Shown here: positions 31,946-39,924 of the stretch, piece by piece | How positions within the stretch are numbered: position 1 is the first letter of the stretch | Layout of the letters: the number at the start of each line of letters is the position of its first letter | DNA from: Polaromonas sp. | GTDB lineage: Bacteria > Pseudomonadota > Gammaproteobacteria > Burkholderiales > Burkholderiaceae | DNA: 40,677 nt | Direction of reading: 5' to 3' | NCBI GenBank assembly: GCA_013823505.1 | Contig: PNMH01000033.1 | Coordinates: 1-40,677, forward strand | Notes under the pieces: generated by a model | Seen by the model: only the letters and a program-made list of their open reading frames with translations | Told to the model about the DNA's origin: nothing | Database searches by the model: none | Program-made: the position numbers and the translations under genes

Positions 31946-33217
31946 ATGGGTCGTCATTTCACACCCTGGCGGGTGGTTTTCGGGGGGCTGCTGCTGGGCG
32001 TGAGCGCGCTGGTGCTCGTGGTGCTGGTGGAGCTGCGCGGCGCGCCGCTGGACACCGGGGGAACGCCACCGACCACGACACCCCAACTCGTGGAGCGCGG
32101 CGCCTACCTGGCCCGCGCCGGCAACTGCATGGCCTGCCACACCGAACGCGGCGGCGCGGCGTATGCGGGCGGCCGTGCCGTGCCCACGCCGTTTGGTGCC
32201 GTGCTCTCCACCAACCTCACGCCGCACAAAATCACCGGCATCGGGCGCTGGAGCGCGGCCGAGTTCTGGCGCGCCCTGCACCACGGCCAGTCGCAGGACG
32301 GCCGCCTGCTCTACCCCGCTTTCCCCTACACCCACACCACGCTGGTCACGCGCGAGGACAGCGATGCGCTGTTCGCCTTCCTGCACAGCCAGCCCGCCGT
32401 GGAGCAGGCCAACCGGCCGCACGAATTGCGCTTTCCGTACAACACCCAGGCCGCGCTGGCCGTGTGGCGCGCGCTCTACTTCAAGCCGGGTGTGTTCGAA
32501 CCCGAGCCCGCGCAAAGCGCCGAGTGGAACCGCGGCGCTTACCTCACACGCGGGCTGGCGCACTGCTCGGCCTGCCATGCCGAGCGCGACCCGCTGGGTG
32601 GCAGCAGCGAAGCGCAGGCGTTTCGTGGCGGTCTCATGCCCGCGCAGGACTGGTACGCGCCTTCGCTGCGTTCGTCGGCCGAAGGCGGCGTGGCCACCTG
32701 GGACACCGCGCAGGTGGTGGGCCTGCTCAAGACCGGCGTGGCCGAGAACGCTTCGGTGATGGGGCCGATGGCAGACGTGGTGTTGCACGGCACGCAACAC
32801 CTGAACGACGCCGACCTGCGCGCCATGGCGGTGTACCTGCAAGCCCTGCCGCAGCAAACCCCCCAGGCCGTTGACGTGGAAGCCGCCGACCCGCAGCAGA
32901 TGGCGCGCGGCGAGAAGCTGTACGCCCAGCAATGCGCGCAGTGCCATGGCGACAACGGCGAGGGCGCTGCCGGGGTGTACCCACGCTTGGCCGGCAACCG
33001 TGCGGTCACGCTGGCCGCGCCGCACAACGCGGTGCAGGCCATCCTGGGCGGCGGTTTTGCGCCCGCCACCGCCGGCCACCCGCGCCCCTACGGCATGCCG
33101 CCCTACCGCACGCTGCTCACCGACGACGAGGTGGCTGCGGTCGCCACCTTCGTGCGCCAGTCCTGGGGCAACCAGGCGCCAGCGGTGTCCAGCCTGGCGG
33201 TGCAGCGGATTCGCTGA
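31946..33217 (+). CDS. Triheme cytochrome c (alcohol-dehydrogenase cytochrome subunit-like)
   Basis: 423 residues. An N-terminal hydrophobic segment (about 9-30) anchors or exports the protein. Three heme motifs are present: CMACH (61-65), CSACH (207-211) and CAQCH (330-334), with sixth-ligand Met candidates downstream of each. Three-domain cytochromes of this layout (AdhB-like) receive electrons from membrane dehydrogenases such as quinohemoprotein alcohol, gluconate or molybdenum aldehyde dehydrogenases and pass them to ubiquinone or oxidases. Its gene follows the diheme cytochrome by two bases. No dehydrogenase subunit lies in the window, so the substrate is unknown. Confidence 0.9.
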   Translation: MGRHFTPWRVVFGGLLLGVSALVLVVLVELRGAPLDTGGTPPTTTPQLVERGAYLARAGNCMACHTERGGAAYAGGRAVPTPFGAVLSTNLTPHKITGIGRWSAAEFWRALHHGQSQDGRLLYPAFPYTHTTLVTREDSDALFAFLHSQPAVEQANRPHELRFPYNTQAALAVWRALYFKPGVFEPEPAQSAEWNRGAYLTRGLAHCSACHAERDPLGGSSEAQAFRGGLMPAQDWYAPSLRSSAEGGVATWDTAQVVGLLKTGVAENASVMGPMADVVLHGTQHLNDADLRAMAVYLQALPQQTPQAVDVEAADPQQMARGEKLYAQQCAQCHGDNGEGAAGVYPRLAGNRAVTLAAPHNAVQAILGGGFAPATAGHPRPYGMPPYRTLLTDDEVAAVATFVRQSWGNQAPAVSSLAVQRIR

Positions 33218-33238
33218 GGTCCGGGGCTTCGCCCCTGA

Positions 33239-33279
33239 TTGATCTGGATCATTGCGGCGCCGTGCGCCAGGGCTAGAGT
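33239..33279 (+). promoter_or_regulatory. FNR/Anr-type promoter before the lipoprotein gene
   Basis: TTGAT-CTGG-ATCAT at 33239-33252 matches the FNR/Anr consensus TTGAT-N4-ATCAA at nine of ten positions. A -10-like TAGAGT lies at 33274-33279; the start would be near 33286. The FNR dyad centre is then about 41 bases upstream, the classical class II activation position. This suggests the downstream gene is induced at low oxygen. Confidence 0.5.
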
Positions 33280-33323
33280 GGGTTCAGCCGCCGCGCCCAT
33301 GCCGGGCGAGGCGGCGCACCGAC

Positions 33324-33899
33324 ATGACCCCATCCCGCCTCGTACTGCCGCGCTTCCTCCTGGCCCTGCTCCTGGGTGTCTCAGGCGGATGCGCATCGTT
33401 GTTGCCGACCTCCCGCACAGACGTGGCTTCGCGCTGGACCAGCTACGACGACGCCGCGCGCGCCCTGGCCACGCTGGAGGCTTTTCAGGCGAGTCGTGAA
33501 GACGTGCATCGCCAGGACCTGGATCCGCACCTGGGCCCCGGCATCGCGGTGCTGCACTTTGCCGATGTGCTGCAGCGTTTTGCCGCCGTGGTGCAGAGCC
33601 GCCCGGACCATGTGGACCCTGGCGTGAACGCCTGCCTGCAGGCCGGCCAGCGCTGCAGCGGCTACGCCATCTCCGTCAAAAAGCTGGCGCGCCGGCGCGT
33701 GGGCAACTTCTGGTTCGATTCGCTGGATTTCCGGCGCGAAACCGTCACCACCGGCTGGAGCGTGGAGGTGCTGCTCGTGTTCGTCGACGACACCCTGGTC
33801 TACAAACTCATGGGAGGGCAACCCACCATTCGAGAGGTGGAGGTGCAGCGCAAACCACTGGGTCCGTTGCAGGGCTGGGGGCAGCAGCTCGCGCGTTGA
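33324..33899 (+). CDS. Hypothetical lipoprotein, 191 residues
   Basis: The start ATG at 33324 opens a signal peptide with a basic start, a hydrophobic core (FLLALLLGVS) and a lipobox-like SGG-Cys23, so the mature protein is probably lipid-anchored. After that, residues 30-70 are helical, and the C-terminal half (about 125-175) alternates polar and hydrophobic residues like beta strands (TTGWSVEVLLVFVDDTLVYKL). Two further Cys residues (CLQAGQRC) could form a disulfide. I do not recognise the family. An FNR-type site precedes it, suggesting low-oxygen expression. It follows the cytochrome pair by 106 bases. Confidence 0.7.
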   Translation: MTPSRLVLPRFLLALLLGVSGGCASLLPTSRTDVASRWTSYDDAARALATLEAFQASREDVHRQDLDPHLGPGIAVLHFADVLQRFAAVVQSRPDHVDPGVNACLQAGQRCSGYAISVKKLARRRVGNFWFDSLDFRRETVTTGWSVEVLLVFVDDTLVYKLMGGQPTIREVEVQRKPLGPLQGWGQQLAR

Positions 33900-33967
33900 C
33901 CCAGCGCTCGCGGGTGGGTTTTTGGCGGCGCCCAGCAGGTCAGGCGGCCAGCGCCTAGACTGGGCCA

Positions 33968-34714
33968 ATGACATCACGCAACTGGTCCGTCCTGCCCGTG
34001 GTGGCCACCGCCGCCGCCGTCGCTTTGCTGTTCACCACCGGTTGCGCCGCGTGGCGCATTGGCCAGGCGGCCGACCTGGCGCGCCAGAGCACCCCGTTCC
34101 AGCAAAACCCGGCCGAGGCCACCGTGAGTTTGCTCATCGTGGGCGACAGCACCGGCGTGGGCACCGGGGCGAGTTCGCCCGAGGCCAGCCTCGCGGGTTT
34201 GCTCGGCCGTGCTTACCCGCGCCTGCGCATCGACAACCGCGCCCGCGATGGCGCCACCTTCGCCGGCGTGTTGCGGCAGCTGGAGGGGACGCAGCGGTAC
34301 GACCTGGTGCTGGTGCAGGCCGGTGGCAACGACGTGATCCGCCTGCGCTCTGACGAGGATGTGCGCGCCGACATCGACCGCGCCACCATGCTCGCCCGCC
34401 AGCGCGCCGACCGCGTGGTGCTCATGCCCGCGGGCAACGTGGGCAACGCGCCGTTCTTCTTTCCACCCGCTTCGTGGCTCATGACCGACCGCGCCCGCCG
34501 GCTGCACGGCTTCGTGCGCGAGGCTGCTTCGCGCCACGGTGCGGTGGTGGTCAACCTGTTCAAGGAAAAGGCCGACGATCCGTTCGCGCAGACGCCCGAA
34601 CTCAATGCGGTGGACGGTCTGCACCCCAGCGACGAGGGCTACCGGGTCTGGCGAGACGAGTTGCTGGCCCAAAGCGGCTGGGCCGAGGTGCTCGCTGGCG
34701 CCCGAGCGCGGTGA
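33968..34714 (+). CDS. SGNH/GDSL-family hydrolase, probable lipoprotein or secreted
   Basis: 248 residues. A signal peptide runs to about residue 25 and ends in TTG-Cys26, a lipobox-like site. The SGNH catalytic blocks are present: GDST with the nucleophile Ser61, a Gly in block II, Asn121 in QAGGND, and the Asp216/His219 pair in DGLHPSDEGY. Such enzymes are esterases, lipases or acyl-modifying enzymes acting on the outer side of the inner membrane. The physiological substrate is not predictable. It lies upstream of a PEP-CTERM gene but the latter has its own promoter. TAGACT near 33956 could be its -10. Confidence 0.88.
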   Translation: MTSRNWSVLPVVATAAAVALLFTTGCAAWRIGQAADLARQSTPFQQNPAEATVSLLIVGDSTGVGTGASSPEASLAGLLGRAYPRLRIDNRARDGATFAGVLRQLEGTQRYDLVLVQAGGNDVIRLRSDEDVRADIDRATMLARQRADRVVLMPAGNVGNAPFFFPPASWLMTDRARRLHGFVREAASRHGAVVVNLFKEKADDPFAQTPELNAVDGLHPSDEGYRVWRDELLAQSGWAEVLAGARAR

Positions 34715-34721
34715 AACCCAA

Positions 34722-34746
34722 AAAGTGTCGGGAAAAATGACACTTT
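34722..34746. promoter_or_regulatory. Palindromic activator site upstream of the sigma-54 promoter
   Basis: AAAGTGTC (34722-34729) and GACACTTT (34739-34746) form a perfect 8-bp inverted repeat with a nine-base A-rich spacer. It is centred about 87 bases upstream of the predicted sigma-54 start of the PEP-CTERM gene, the normal distance for an enhancer-binding protein. PEP-CTERM genes are known to be activated by the PrsK/PrsR two-component system with RpoN; that PrsR binds here is inference. Confidence 0.6.
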
Positions 34747-34794
34747 GTGGCAGCGGCAGGGAGGCATTCCTTTCAGATCAACAGCTTGCCCGGC

Positions 34795-34810
34795 TGGCGC
34801 GAGTTTTGCT
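34795..34810 (+). promoter_or_regulatory. Sigma-54 promoter of the PEP-CTERM gene
   Basis: TGGCGC-GAGTT-TTGCT matches the sigma-54 consensus TGGCAC-N5-TTGCW with one mismatch and exact spacing. Transcription would start near 34821, giving a leader of about 75 bases. RpoN-dependent expression is known for PEP-CTERM proteins in floc-forming betaproteobacteria. Confidence 0.75.
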
Positions 34811-34855
34811 CCGTTAATTGCAGCAAACTTTCCAACAACGGTGAGCGTTTTCAGA

Positions 34856-34873
34856 GTGTGACGTAGTTCACAC
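34856..34873. promoter_or_regulatory. CRP-type site in the PEP-CTERM leader
   Basis: GTGTGA-CGTAGT-TCACAC is a perfect inverted repeat containing TGTGA-N6-TCACA, the CRP/Vfr consensus core. It lies about 35-52 bases downstream of the predicted sigma-54 start and 22 bases before the ATG. A protein bound here would more likely block than activate transcription. Binding is inferred from sequence. Confidence 0.5.
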
Positions 34874-34895
34874 CCAGACCAACCCCAGGCTTCCC

Positions 34896-35540
34896 ATGAC
34901 CCGTTTCCTGTCCCGTTTCGCCGCCCCATTCGCCGTCGCCGCCTTCCTGGCCGCTGCTCCTGCTGCTCAGGCCGGCGTGCTCTTCAGCGACAACTTCGAT
35001 GCCCAAGGCAACGCCAATGCCCTGAGCTTCAATGGCTTCACGAACTGGACCGTCACCAACGGTTCTGTGGACTACATCCGCAGCGGCGTGGGCTACGGCA
35101 TCCACTGCGCGGGCAACATCGGCGGCTGCGTCGACCTCGACGGCAGCTCGAACGACGCCGGTTTGATGTCGAGCAAGTCGATCTACAACCTGCTGGCCGG
35201 CACGACCTACCTCTTCTCGCTCGACCTCTCGGGCAACCAGGTGCGCGACGAGCGCAACACGGTGAACTTCGGCTTTGCCCTGGCCGGCAACCTCGGCGCA
35301 TTCCTGGCCGCTGACGTGGTCACGCTCGGCCGCAGCAACCCTTTCGGCACCTACACCGTGGCCTACACCCCGGGCAGCAACGTGAGCGCGCGCCTGGTCA
35401 TTGGCAACACGGGCGGTGACAACGTCGGCCTGATCCTCGACAACGTGGTGTTGAGCTCCAAGGTGCCCGAGCCCGGCACGCTGGCCCTGCTGGGTCTCGG
35501 CCTGGCCGTGTTGGGCTTGCGTCGCCGCCGCGCTGCCTGA
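34896..35540 (+). CDS. PEP-CTERM exosortase-sorted surface protein
   Basis: 214 residues. A Sec signal peptide (to about the AQAG site near residue 26) and a C-terminal sorting signal are clear: VPEP at about 190-193, a hydrophobic helix (TLALLGLGLAVLGL) and the basic end RRRRAA. The middle (about 27-188) is rich in Gly, Asn and Ser with beta-strand character and two Cys (HCAGNIGGC), like other exported PEP-CTERM proteins. EpsH-type exosortase cuts at PEP and sorts the protein outward, often with exopolysaccharide and floc formation. No exosortase gene is in this window. Expression appears to be sigma-54-dependent, and a strong terminator follows. Confidence 0.92.
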   Translation: MTRFLSRFAAPFAVAAFLAAAPAAQAGVLFSDNFDAQGNANALSFNGFTNWTVTNGSVDYIRSGVGYGIHCAGNIGGCVDLDGSSNDAGLMSSKSIYNLLAGTTYLFSLDLSGNQVRDERNTVNFGFALAGNLGAFLAADVVTLGRSNPFGTYTVAYTPGSNVSARLVIGNTGGDNVGLILDNVVLSSKVPEPGTLALLGLGLAVLGLRRRRAA

Positions 35541-35559
35541 CCTGGTTGCACCCCCAAAG

Positions 35560-35591
35560 AAAAGCCCCGCTGGCGACAGCGGGGCTTTTTT
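35560..35591. terminator. Strong bidirectional intrinsic terminator
   Basis: A 13-bp perfect stem (AAAAGCCCCGCTG at 35560-35572 with CAGCGGGGCTTTT at 35577-35589) has a GCGA loop and is followed by more T. It ends the PEP-CTERM transcript 20 bases after its stop. The A-run on the other side makes it work for the convergent gamma-glutamyltransferase-family gene too. Confidence 0.92.
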
Positions 35592-35614
35592 GTGGGCGTT
35601 TCACATGCGGGGCA

Positions 35615-37201
35615 TCAGACGCCGGCAACCACCCCGTCGCTGCGCGGGTCGGCCGCGCCCTCGATCACCCCATTGGGGTGGCGCACCAGCGCACCCGCGT
35701 GGCCCATTGTGTCGCTGAAGGGCTCGCTGAACACCTCCACCTCATGGCCCGCGGCCTTGAGTGCTGCAATCAGTGCCGGGTCGAACCGGCTCTCCAGTTT
35801 GAGCGAGGTGGTCTCGCCGCCCCAGGTGCGCCCGAGCAGCCAGCGCGGCGCGGTCACGGCCTGCTGCAGCCCCTGACCAAAGCGCGCGTAGCGCGTGAAC
35901 ACGGCTGCTTGCGTCTGGGGCTGGCCTTCGCCCCCCATGGTGCCGTAGGGCATGACGCGGCCGTCGTCAAACAGGGCCAGCGACGGGTTGAGCGTGTGGA
36001 AGGGGCGCATGCCGGGCTTGAGCACGTTGAGCGCTTTCGGGTCGAGCGAAAAACTCGTGCCGCGGTTCTGCCAGACGATGCCGGTGTCCTGCAGCACCAC
36101 ACCCGAGCCGAACTCCCAATACACGCTCTGGATGAAGCTCACTGCGCGGCCCTGCGCGTCGATGCAGCCCATCCAGATGGTGTCGCCGGGCTTGGCCACG
36201 TCGGGCCAGGGCAGGGCTTGCTCGCGGTCGATCTCGGCCGCCAGTTCGGTGAGGGCGGCGGACGTCAGGAAGCTTTGCGGATCGGCCGGCAGGCGCTGCG
36301 GATCGGTCACCACGCGCTCGCGCACGCGGAAGGCCCGCTTGGTGGCTTCCACGAGGCCGTGAACGTGCGCGAAGCCTTCGCCCTCGGTCACACCCAGGCG
36401 CTCGAACAGGCCGAGGATCATGAGCGCCGAGAGGCCTTGCGTGGGTGGCGGCAGGTTGTAGACCGTGCTGTCGTTCAGCCGCACCGAGAGCGGGTCGACG
36501 ATCTGCGCCTGGTAGGCGGCCAGGTCGCTCGTGCGCAGTGGGCTGCCCACGCGTTCGAGCTCGGCGCCGATGCGTGCGGCGAGTTCGCCACGGTAGAAGT
36601 CGTCCAGGCCACGCTCGGCCAGTTGCTCCAGCGTGCGCCCCAGCGTGGGCTGCTTGAGGATATGGCCCACGGCTGGGGGCTGACCGTTGACCAGGTGGGT
36701 CTGCGCAAAACCCGGTGCGTCTTTCAGGCCGTCGAACTTCTCGCGGGTGAGCGCCGCCTGGCTTTCGGTGACGGCAATGCCGTTGCGCGCGTGGCGGATG
36801 CCATCGGCCAGCAGGCGTGACAAGGGCAGGGCCGGGCCCCACGGTGCTGCCACTTCACGCGCCTTGGCCCAACCGCCGATGGTGCCGGCCACCGTGAGCG
36901 CGGCCTTGGGGCCTCGCGAGGGGATGGTGCTGTGACCGGCGTACCAGTCGAGGTCGGCCAACGCCGCGGCGGGGCCGCAGGCCGAGATGGCCACGGGCTT
37001 CTGGCCCGGTTCGTGGATGAGCCAGAAACCGTCACCGCCGATGGCGTTCATGTGCGGGTAGACCACCGCGATGGCTGCGGCCGCGGCCACCATGGCTTCC
37101 ACGGCGTTGCCGCCGTCGCGCAGCACATCGCGCCCGGCCTGTGCGGCCAGGTGGTGGGGCGCGACAAACATGCCGCCCAGGGCGGTGAGGGTGTGAATCA
37201 T
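35615..37201 (-). CDS. Gamma-glutamyltransferase-family Ntn hydrolase, cytoplasmic (YwrD/HpxW-like)
   Basis: 528 residues with AAGRDVLRDGGNAVEAMVAAAAA near the N-terminus, the family signature. The autoprocessing nucleophile is Thr341 (PGD-T-IWMGCID), followed by SFIQSVYWEFGSGVVL and YGTMGGEGQPQTQAA, typical of the family. There is no signal peptide, unlike periplasmic Ggt; this matches cytoplasmic members such as YwrD or the oxamate hydrolase HpxW (about 528 residues). The enzyme would cleave an amide bond of a small substrate; which one is not shown. AGGAG stands seven bases before the ATG. It is the last gene of an apparent operon with a TRAP transporter and TauE, suggesting it acts on the imported compound. 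Confidence 0.88.
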   Translation of the reverse strand: MIHTLTALGGMFVAPHHLAAQAGRDVLRDGGNAVEAMVAAAAAIAVVYPHMNAIGGDGFWLIHEPGQKPVAISACGPAAALADLDWYAGHSTIPSRGPKAALTVAGTIGGWAKAREVAAPWGPALPLSRLLADGIRHARNGIAVTESQAALTREKFDGLKDAPGFAQTHLVNGQPPAVGHILKQPTLGRTLEQLAERGLDDFYRGELAARIGAELERVGSPLRTSDLAAYQAQIVDPLSVRLNDSTVYNLPPPTQGLSALMILGLFERLGVTEGEGFAHVHGLVEATKRAFRVRERVVTDPQRLPADPQSFLTSAALTELAAEIDREQALPWPDVAKPGDTIWMGCIDAQGRAVSFIQSVYWEFGSGVVLQDTGIVWQNRGTSFSLDPKALNVLKPGMRPFHTLNPSLALFDDGRVMPYGTMGGEGQPQTQAAVFTRYARFGQGLQQAVTAPRWLLGRTWGGETTSLKLESRFDPALIAALKAAGHEVEVFSEPFSDTMGHAGALVRHPNGVIEGAADPRSDGVVAGV

Positions 37202-37225
37202 CGAAGGTCTCCTTGTTGTGTGGGG

Positions 37226-38062
37226 TCAGGTCAGCAGGCCGTAGAACATGCGCGCAGCGGTGAGCGCCAGGAACAGCGCGAACACCTGGCGCAAGCGCCG
37301 CGCATCGACTGAATGCGCGAGTTTCGCACCCCAGCCCGTGGTGGCCAGCGTCGCCGGCACGATGAGCGCGAACCCCAGCATGTTCACATAGCCCAGGCTC
37401 AGCGGCGGTCGCAAAGGCACGTCCAGCCCGTTGAGGATGAAGGCCAATGCGCCGGGAACGCTGATCAACATGCCCAGCATGGCGCCGGTGCCCACCGCCG
37501 TGTGCATGGGCACGCGCAGGGCATTGAGGATGGGCACGCTGAGCGTGCCGCCGCCGATGCCCATGAGGGTGGACATGCCGCCGATGCCGCTGCCCAGCAA
37601 CGCGGTGCCGGCCGTGCCGGGCAGGCCGTCAGCCACGGCAACCCCGTCGCGCTTGAAGGCCATGTTGATGGCCACCAGCAAGGCGATGGAGGCGAACACG
37701 GCGGTGAGCGAGGCGCCGCTCAGGAAGCGGCTGGCCACCGAGCCCACGATCACGCCCAAGACCACCGAGGGCATGAGGCGCTTGATCAGCGACCTGTCCA
37801 GGCTGCCGCGTTTTTCGTGGGCGCGGCTGGAGAGGATGGAGGTCGGGATGATGGTCGCCAGCGAGGTGCCCACCGCCGCGTGCATGCGCACCGACTCGTC
37901 GACACCCAGCAGCGTGAACAGGTGGTAGAGCACTGGCACGATGACAATGCCGCCGCCCACGCCAAGCAGGCCGGCGAGCACGCCCGCCACCAGGCCGGTG
38001 GCGAGCAGGGCCGTGGCCAGACCCAGCAACCAGGCGGTGCTGTATTGACTGAAGAACTCCAT
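37226..38062 (-). CDS. TauE/SafE-family anion exporter
   Basis: 278 residues from the ATG at 38062 with about eight membrane helices. The two repeats of the family are visible as GVLAGLLGVGGGIVIVPVLYHLF (about 26-48) and GIGGMSTLMGIGGGTLSVPILNAL (about 155-180), each with the GxGGG loop. TauE/SafE proteins export sulfite, sulfoacetate and similar anions. It starts four bases after the dctM stop and ends 24 bases before the gamma-glutamyltransferase-family gene, so it belongs to that operon and may release a waste anion made from the imported substrate. The anion is unknown. Confidence 0.92.
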   Translation of the reverse strand: MEFFSQYSTAWLLGLATALLATGLVAGVLAGLLGVGGGIVIVPVLYHLFTLLGVDESVRMHAAVGTSLATIIPTSILSSRAHEKRGSLDRSLIKRLMPSVVLGVIVGSVASRFLSGASLTAVFASIALLVAINMAFKRDGVAVADGLPGTAGTALLGSGIGGMSTLMGIGGGTLSVPILNALRVPMHTAVGTGAMLGMLISVPGALAFILNGLDVPLRPPLSLGYVNMLGFALIVPATLATTGWGAKLAHSVDARRLRQVFALFLALTAARMFYGLLT

Positions 38063-38066
38063 GGGT

Positions 38067-39392
38067 CTACCAGCCGATGGCCTTGGGCAACCACAGCGCG
38101 ATCTGCGGGAACAGGAACACCAGGCCGAGGGTGAACAGCTGCAGCAGGATGAACGGGACCACACCCTTGTAGATGTCCTTGATGTTCACTTCCGGCGGCG
38201 CCACGCCCTTCAGGTAGAAGAGCGCCCAGCCAAACGGTGGCGTGAGGAAGCTCGACTGCAGGTTCACCGTGATCAGCATCGCCAGCCACACCGGGTCCAC
38301 ACCCATGTTCATCAGGATCGGCAGGAACAGCGGCACGGCGATGTAGCTGATCTCGATCCATTCCACAAAGAAGCCGAGCACAAAGATGATGAGCATCATG
38401 AACCAGATGGCGGTGTTGGTGCCGCCCGGCAGGGCTTCAAACATGCCGGCGATCAGGTCCTCGCCGTGCAGGCCGCGGAACGAGAGCGCGAACACCTGCG
38501 CGGTCATGAGGATGAACATCATGATGGCGGTGATCTTGCTGGTGTCCAGGGCCGTGGCCTTGAGCGTGGCCCAGGTGAAGCGGCCCGAGAAGGCGGTGAT
38601 GAGCACCGCGCCCACCGCGCCCATGCTGGCCGCTTCGGTGGGGGCTGCGATGCCGCCCACGATGGAGCCCAGCACCGCCACCACCAGCATGACCGGTGGC
38701 ACCAGCACCTTGAAGAAGCGCACCCAGAGCTGGCGTCGCGACACCGCGTCGCGCTCGGCCATCGGAATCGGTGGCATGGTCTCGGGCTTGAGCCAGCCCA
38801 TGATCACCAGGTAGACGATGTACACCGCGGCCAGCAACATGCCGGGCCCCACAGCGGCGGCGAACAGCGTACCCACCGAGAGCTGCATGATGTCCGACAG
38901 CAAGATCAGGATCAGGCTGGGCGGGATGATCTGGCCCAGCGTGCCCGAGGCGCAGATCACGCCGCAGGCCACGCTCTTGTCGTAGCCCCGCCGGATCAGG
39001 GTGGGCAGCGTCAGCAGGCCCAGCGTGATGATGGTCGCGCCCACGATGCCGGTGGTCGCGCCCATGAGCACACCGAACAATACGATGCCGATGGCCATGC
39101 CGCCCTTGAGACCGCCGGCGATGTGGCCCATGACGTCCAGCAGGTCGTCGGCCAAGCGCGATTTCTCAAGCATCACTCCCATGAAAACGAAGAGCGGAAT
39201 CGCCATCCACTGGTAGCCGCTGACGATGCCGTAAAAGCGCGCGGGCAGCAGGTTGAACAGCACCTCGCCAAAGCCGAGCCAGCCGAACACGAAGCCGGTG
39301 ACCGCCAGGCTGATGGCCACCGGGATGCCGATCATCAGCATCACGAAGAAGCCGACCAGCATGAAGATGGCGTAGGTCGACATCTCAAACAT
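38067..39392 (-). CDS. dctM: TRAP transporter large permease DctM
   Basis: 441 residues from the ATG at 39392, overlapping the dctQ stop by eight bases. It has about twelve membrane helices and the large-subunit hallmarks: FVFMGVMLEKSRLADDLLDVMG (about 70-90), the LMGATTGIVGATIITLGLLTLP loop and the CASGTLGQIIPPSLILI loop. TRAP transporters import organic acids with a sodium gradient, using a periplasmic binding protein. The product is the transport-path subunit and works with DctQ and DctP, all encoded here in order. Substrate is not readable from this subunit. Confidence 0.94.
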   Translation of the reverse strand: MFEMSTYAIFMLVGFFVMLMIGIPVAISLAVTGFVFGWLGFGEVLFNLLPARFYGIVSGYQWMAIPLFVFMGVMLEKSRLADDLLDVMGHIAGGLKGGMAIGIVLFGVLMGATTGIVGATIITLGLLTLPTLIRRGYDKSVACGVICASGTLGQIIPPSLILILLSDIMQLSVGTLFAAAVGPGMLLAAVYIVYLVIMGWLKPETMPPIPMAERDAVSRRQLWVRFFKVLVPPVMLVVAVLGSIVGGIAAPTEAASMGAVGAVLITAFSGRFTWATLKATALDTSKITAIMMFILMTAQVFALSFRGLHGEDLIAGMFEALPGGTNTAIWFMMLIIFVLGFFVEWIEISYIAVPLFLPILMNMGVDPVWLAMLITVNLQSSFLTPPFGWALFYLKGVAPPEVNIKDIYKGVVPFILLQLFTLGLVFLFPQIALWLPKAIGW

Positions 39393-39909
39393 GGCTGGAC
39401 TCCCCGTTGGTGGCGGGCGCATCGAGCAGGCGCACCAGGTGCGCGAGCTGCTGCAACACCAGCAGGCCGTAGCCCAGCGGGATCAGGGCCTTCACCAGCC
39501 AGCGCAGCGGAATGCCGCCCGGGTCGGCCGAGGCCTCGCTGATGGAACGGGACTGCTCCACATACCCCAGCGACAGCCAGATGAAGCCCAGGCTCACCGC
39601 GATCAGCAGCAAGGCCGAGACCACGTCCACCACGCGTTTGGCGGCGGGCGAGTAGCGCGCGTAGAACAGGTCCACGCGCACGTTCTCGCCACGCTGCAGC
39701 GCGTGGCTCATGCCCAGCAGGATGAGGGCGGCCAGCAGGTGCCATTCGAGTTCCTGCGCCCAGACCGAGCCGAAGCTGAAGCTGTAGCGCAGAACCACGT
39801 TGGTGGCCACCAGGCCGATCATGACCAGCGCGATCCAGGCGGTGAGCCCGCCGATGCGGTCGATGAAACCTTCGATGACAGTGGCCAGCGGCCGCAAAAC
39901 CTTGAGCAT
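39385..39909 (-). CDS. dctQ: TRAP transporter small permease DctQ
   Basis: 174 residues with four membrane helices (about 22-42, 56-72, 93-113, 138-158). The WAQELEWHLLAALILLGMSHALQRGENVRVD segment is the DctQ signature region. It is the small membrane subunit that supports DctM. It starts 15 bases after the dctP stop (AAGGAACG ahead of the ATG), and its end overlaps dctM by eight bases. The C-terminal tail is cytoplasmic and short. Confidence 0.93.
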   Translation of the reverse strand: MLKVLRPLATVIEGFIDRIGGLTAWIALVMIGLVATNVVLRYSFSFGSVWAQELEWHLLAALILLGMSHALQRGENVRVDLFYARYSPAAKRVVDVVSALLLIAVSLGFIWLSLGYVEQSRSISEASADPGGIPLRWLVKALIPLGYGLLVLQQLAHLVRLLDAPATNGESSHV

Positions 39910-39924
39910 GACGACGTTCCTTGA

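Noticed and set aside
35615..37201. Periplasmic gamma-glutamyltranspeptidase (glutathione-degrading Ggt)
   Set aside because: There is no signal peptide and the nucleophile context (GDTIWM) fits the cytoplasmic YwrD/HpxW-like branch better than classical Ggt.
38061..39542. A 493-codon open frame on the plus strand opposite dctM/dctQ
   Set aside because: Its product is almost entirely His, Gln, Arg, Glu and Asp, the usual antisense of a membrane-protein gene; the other strand encodes a complete DctM.
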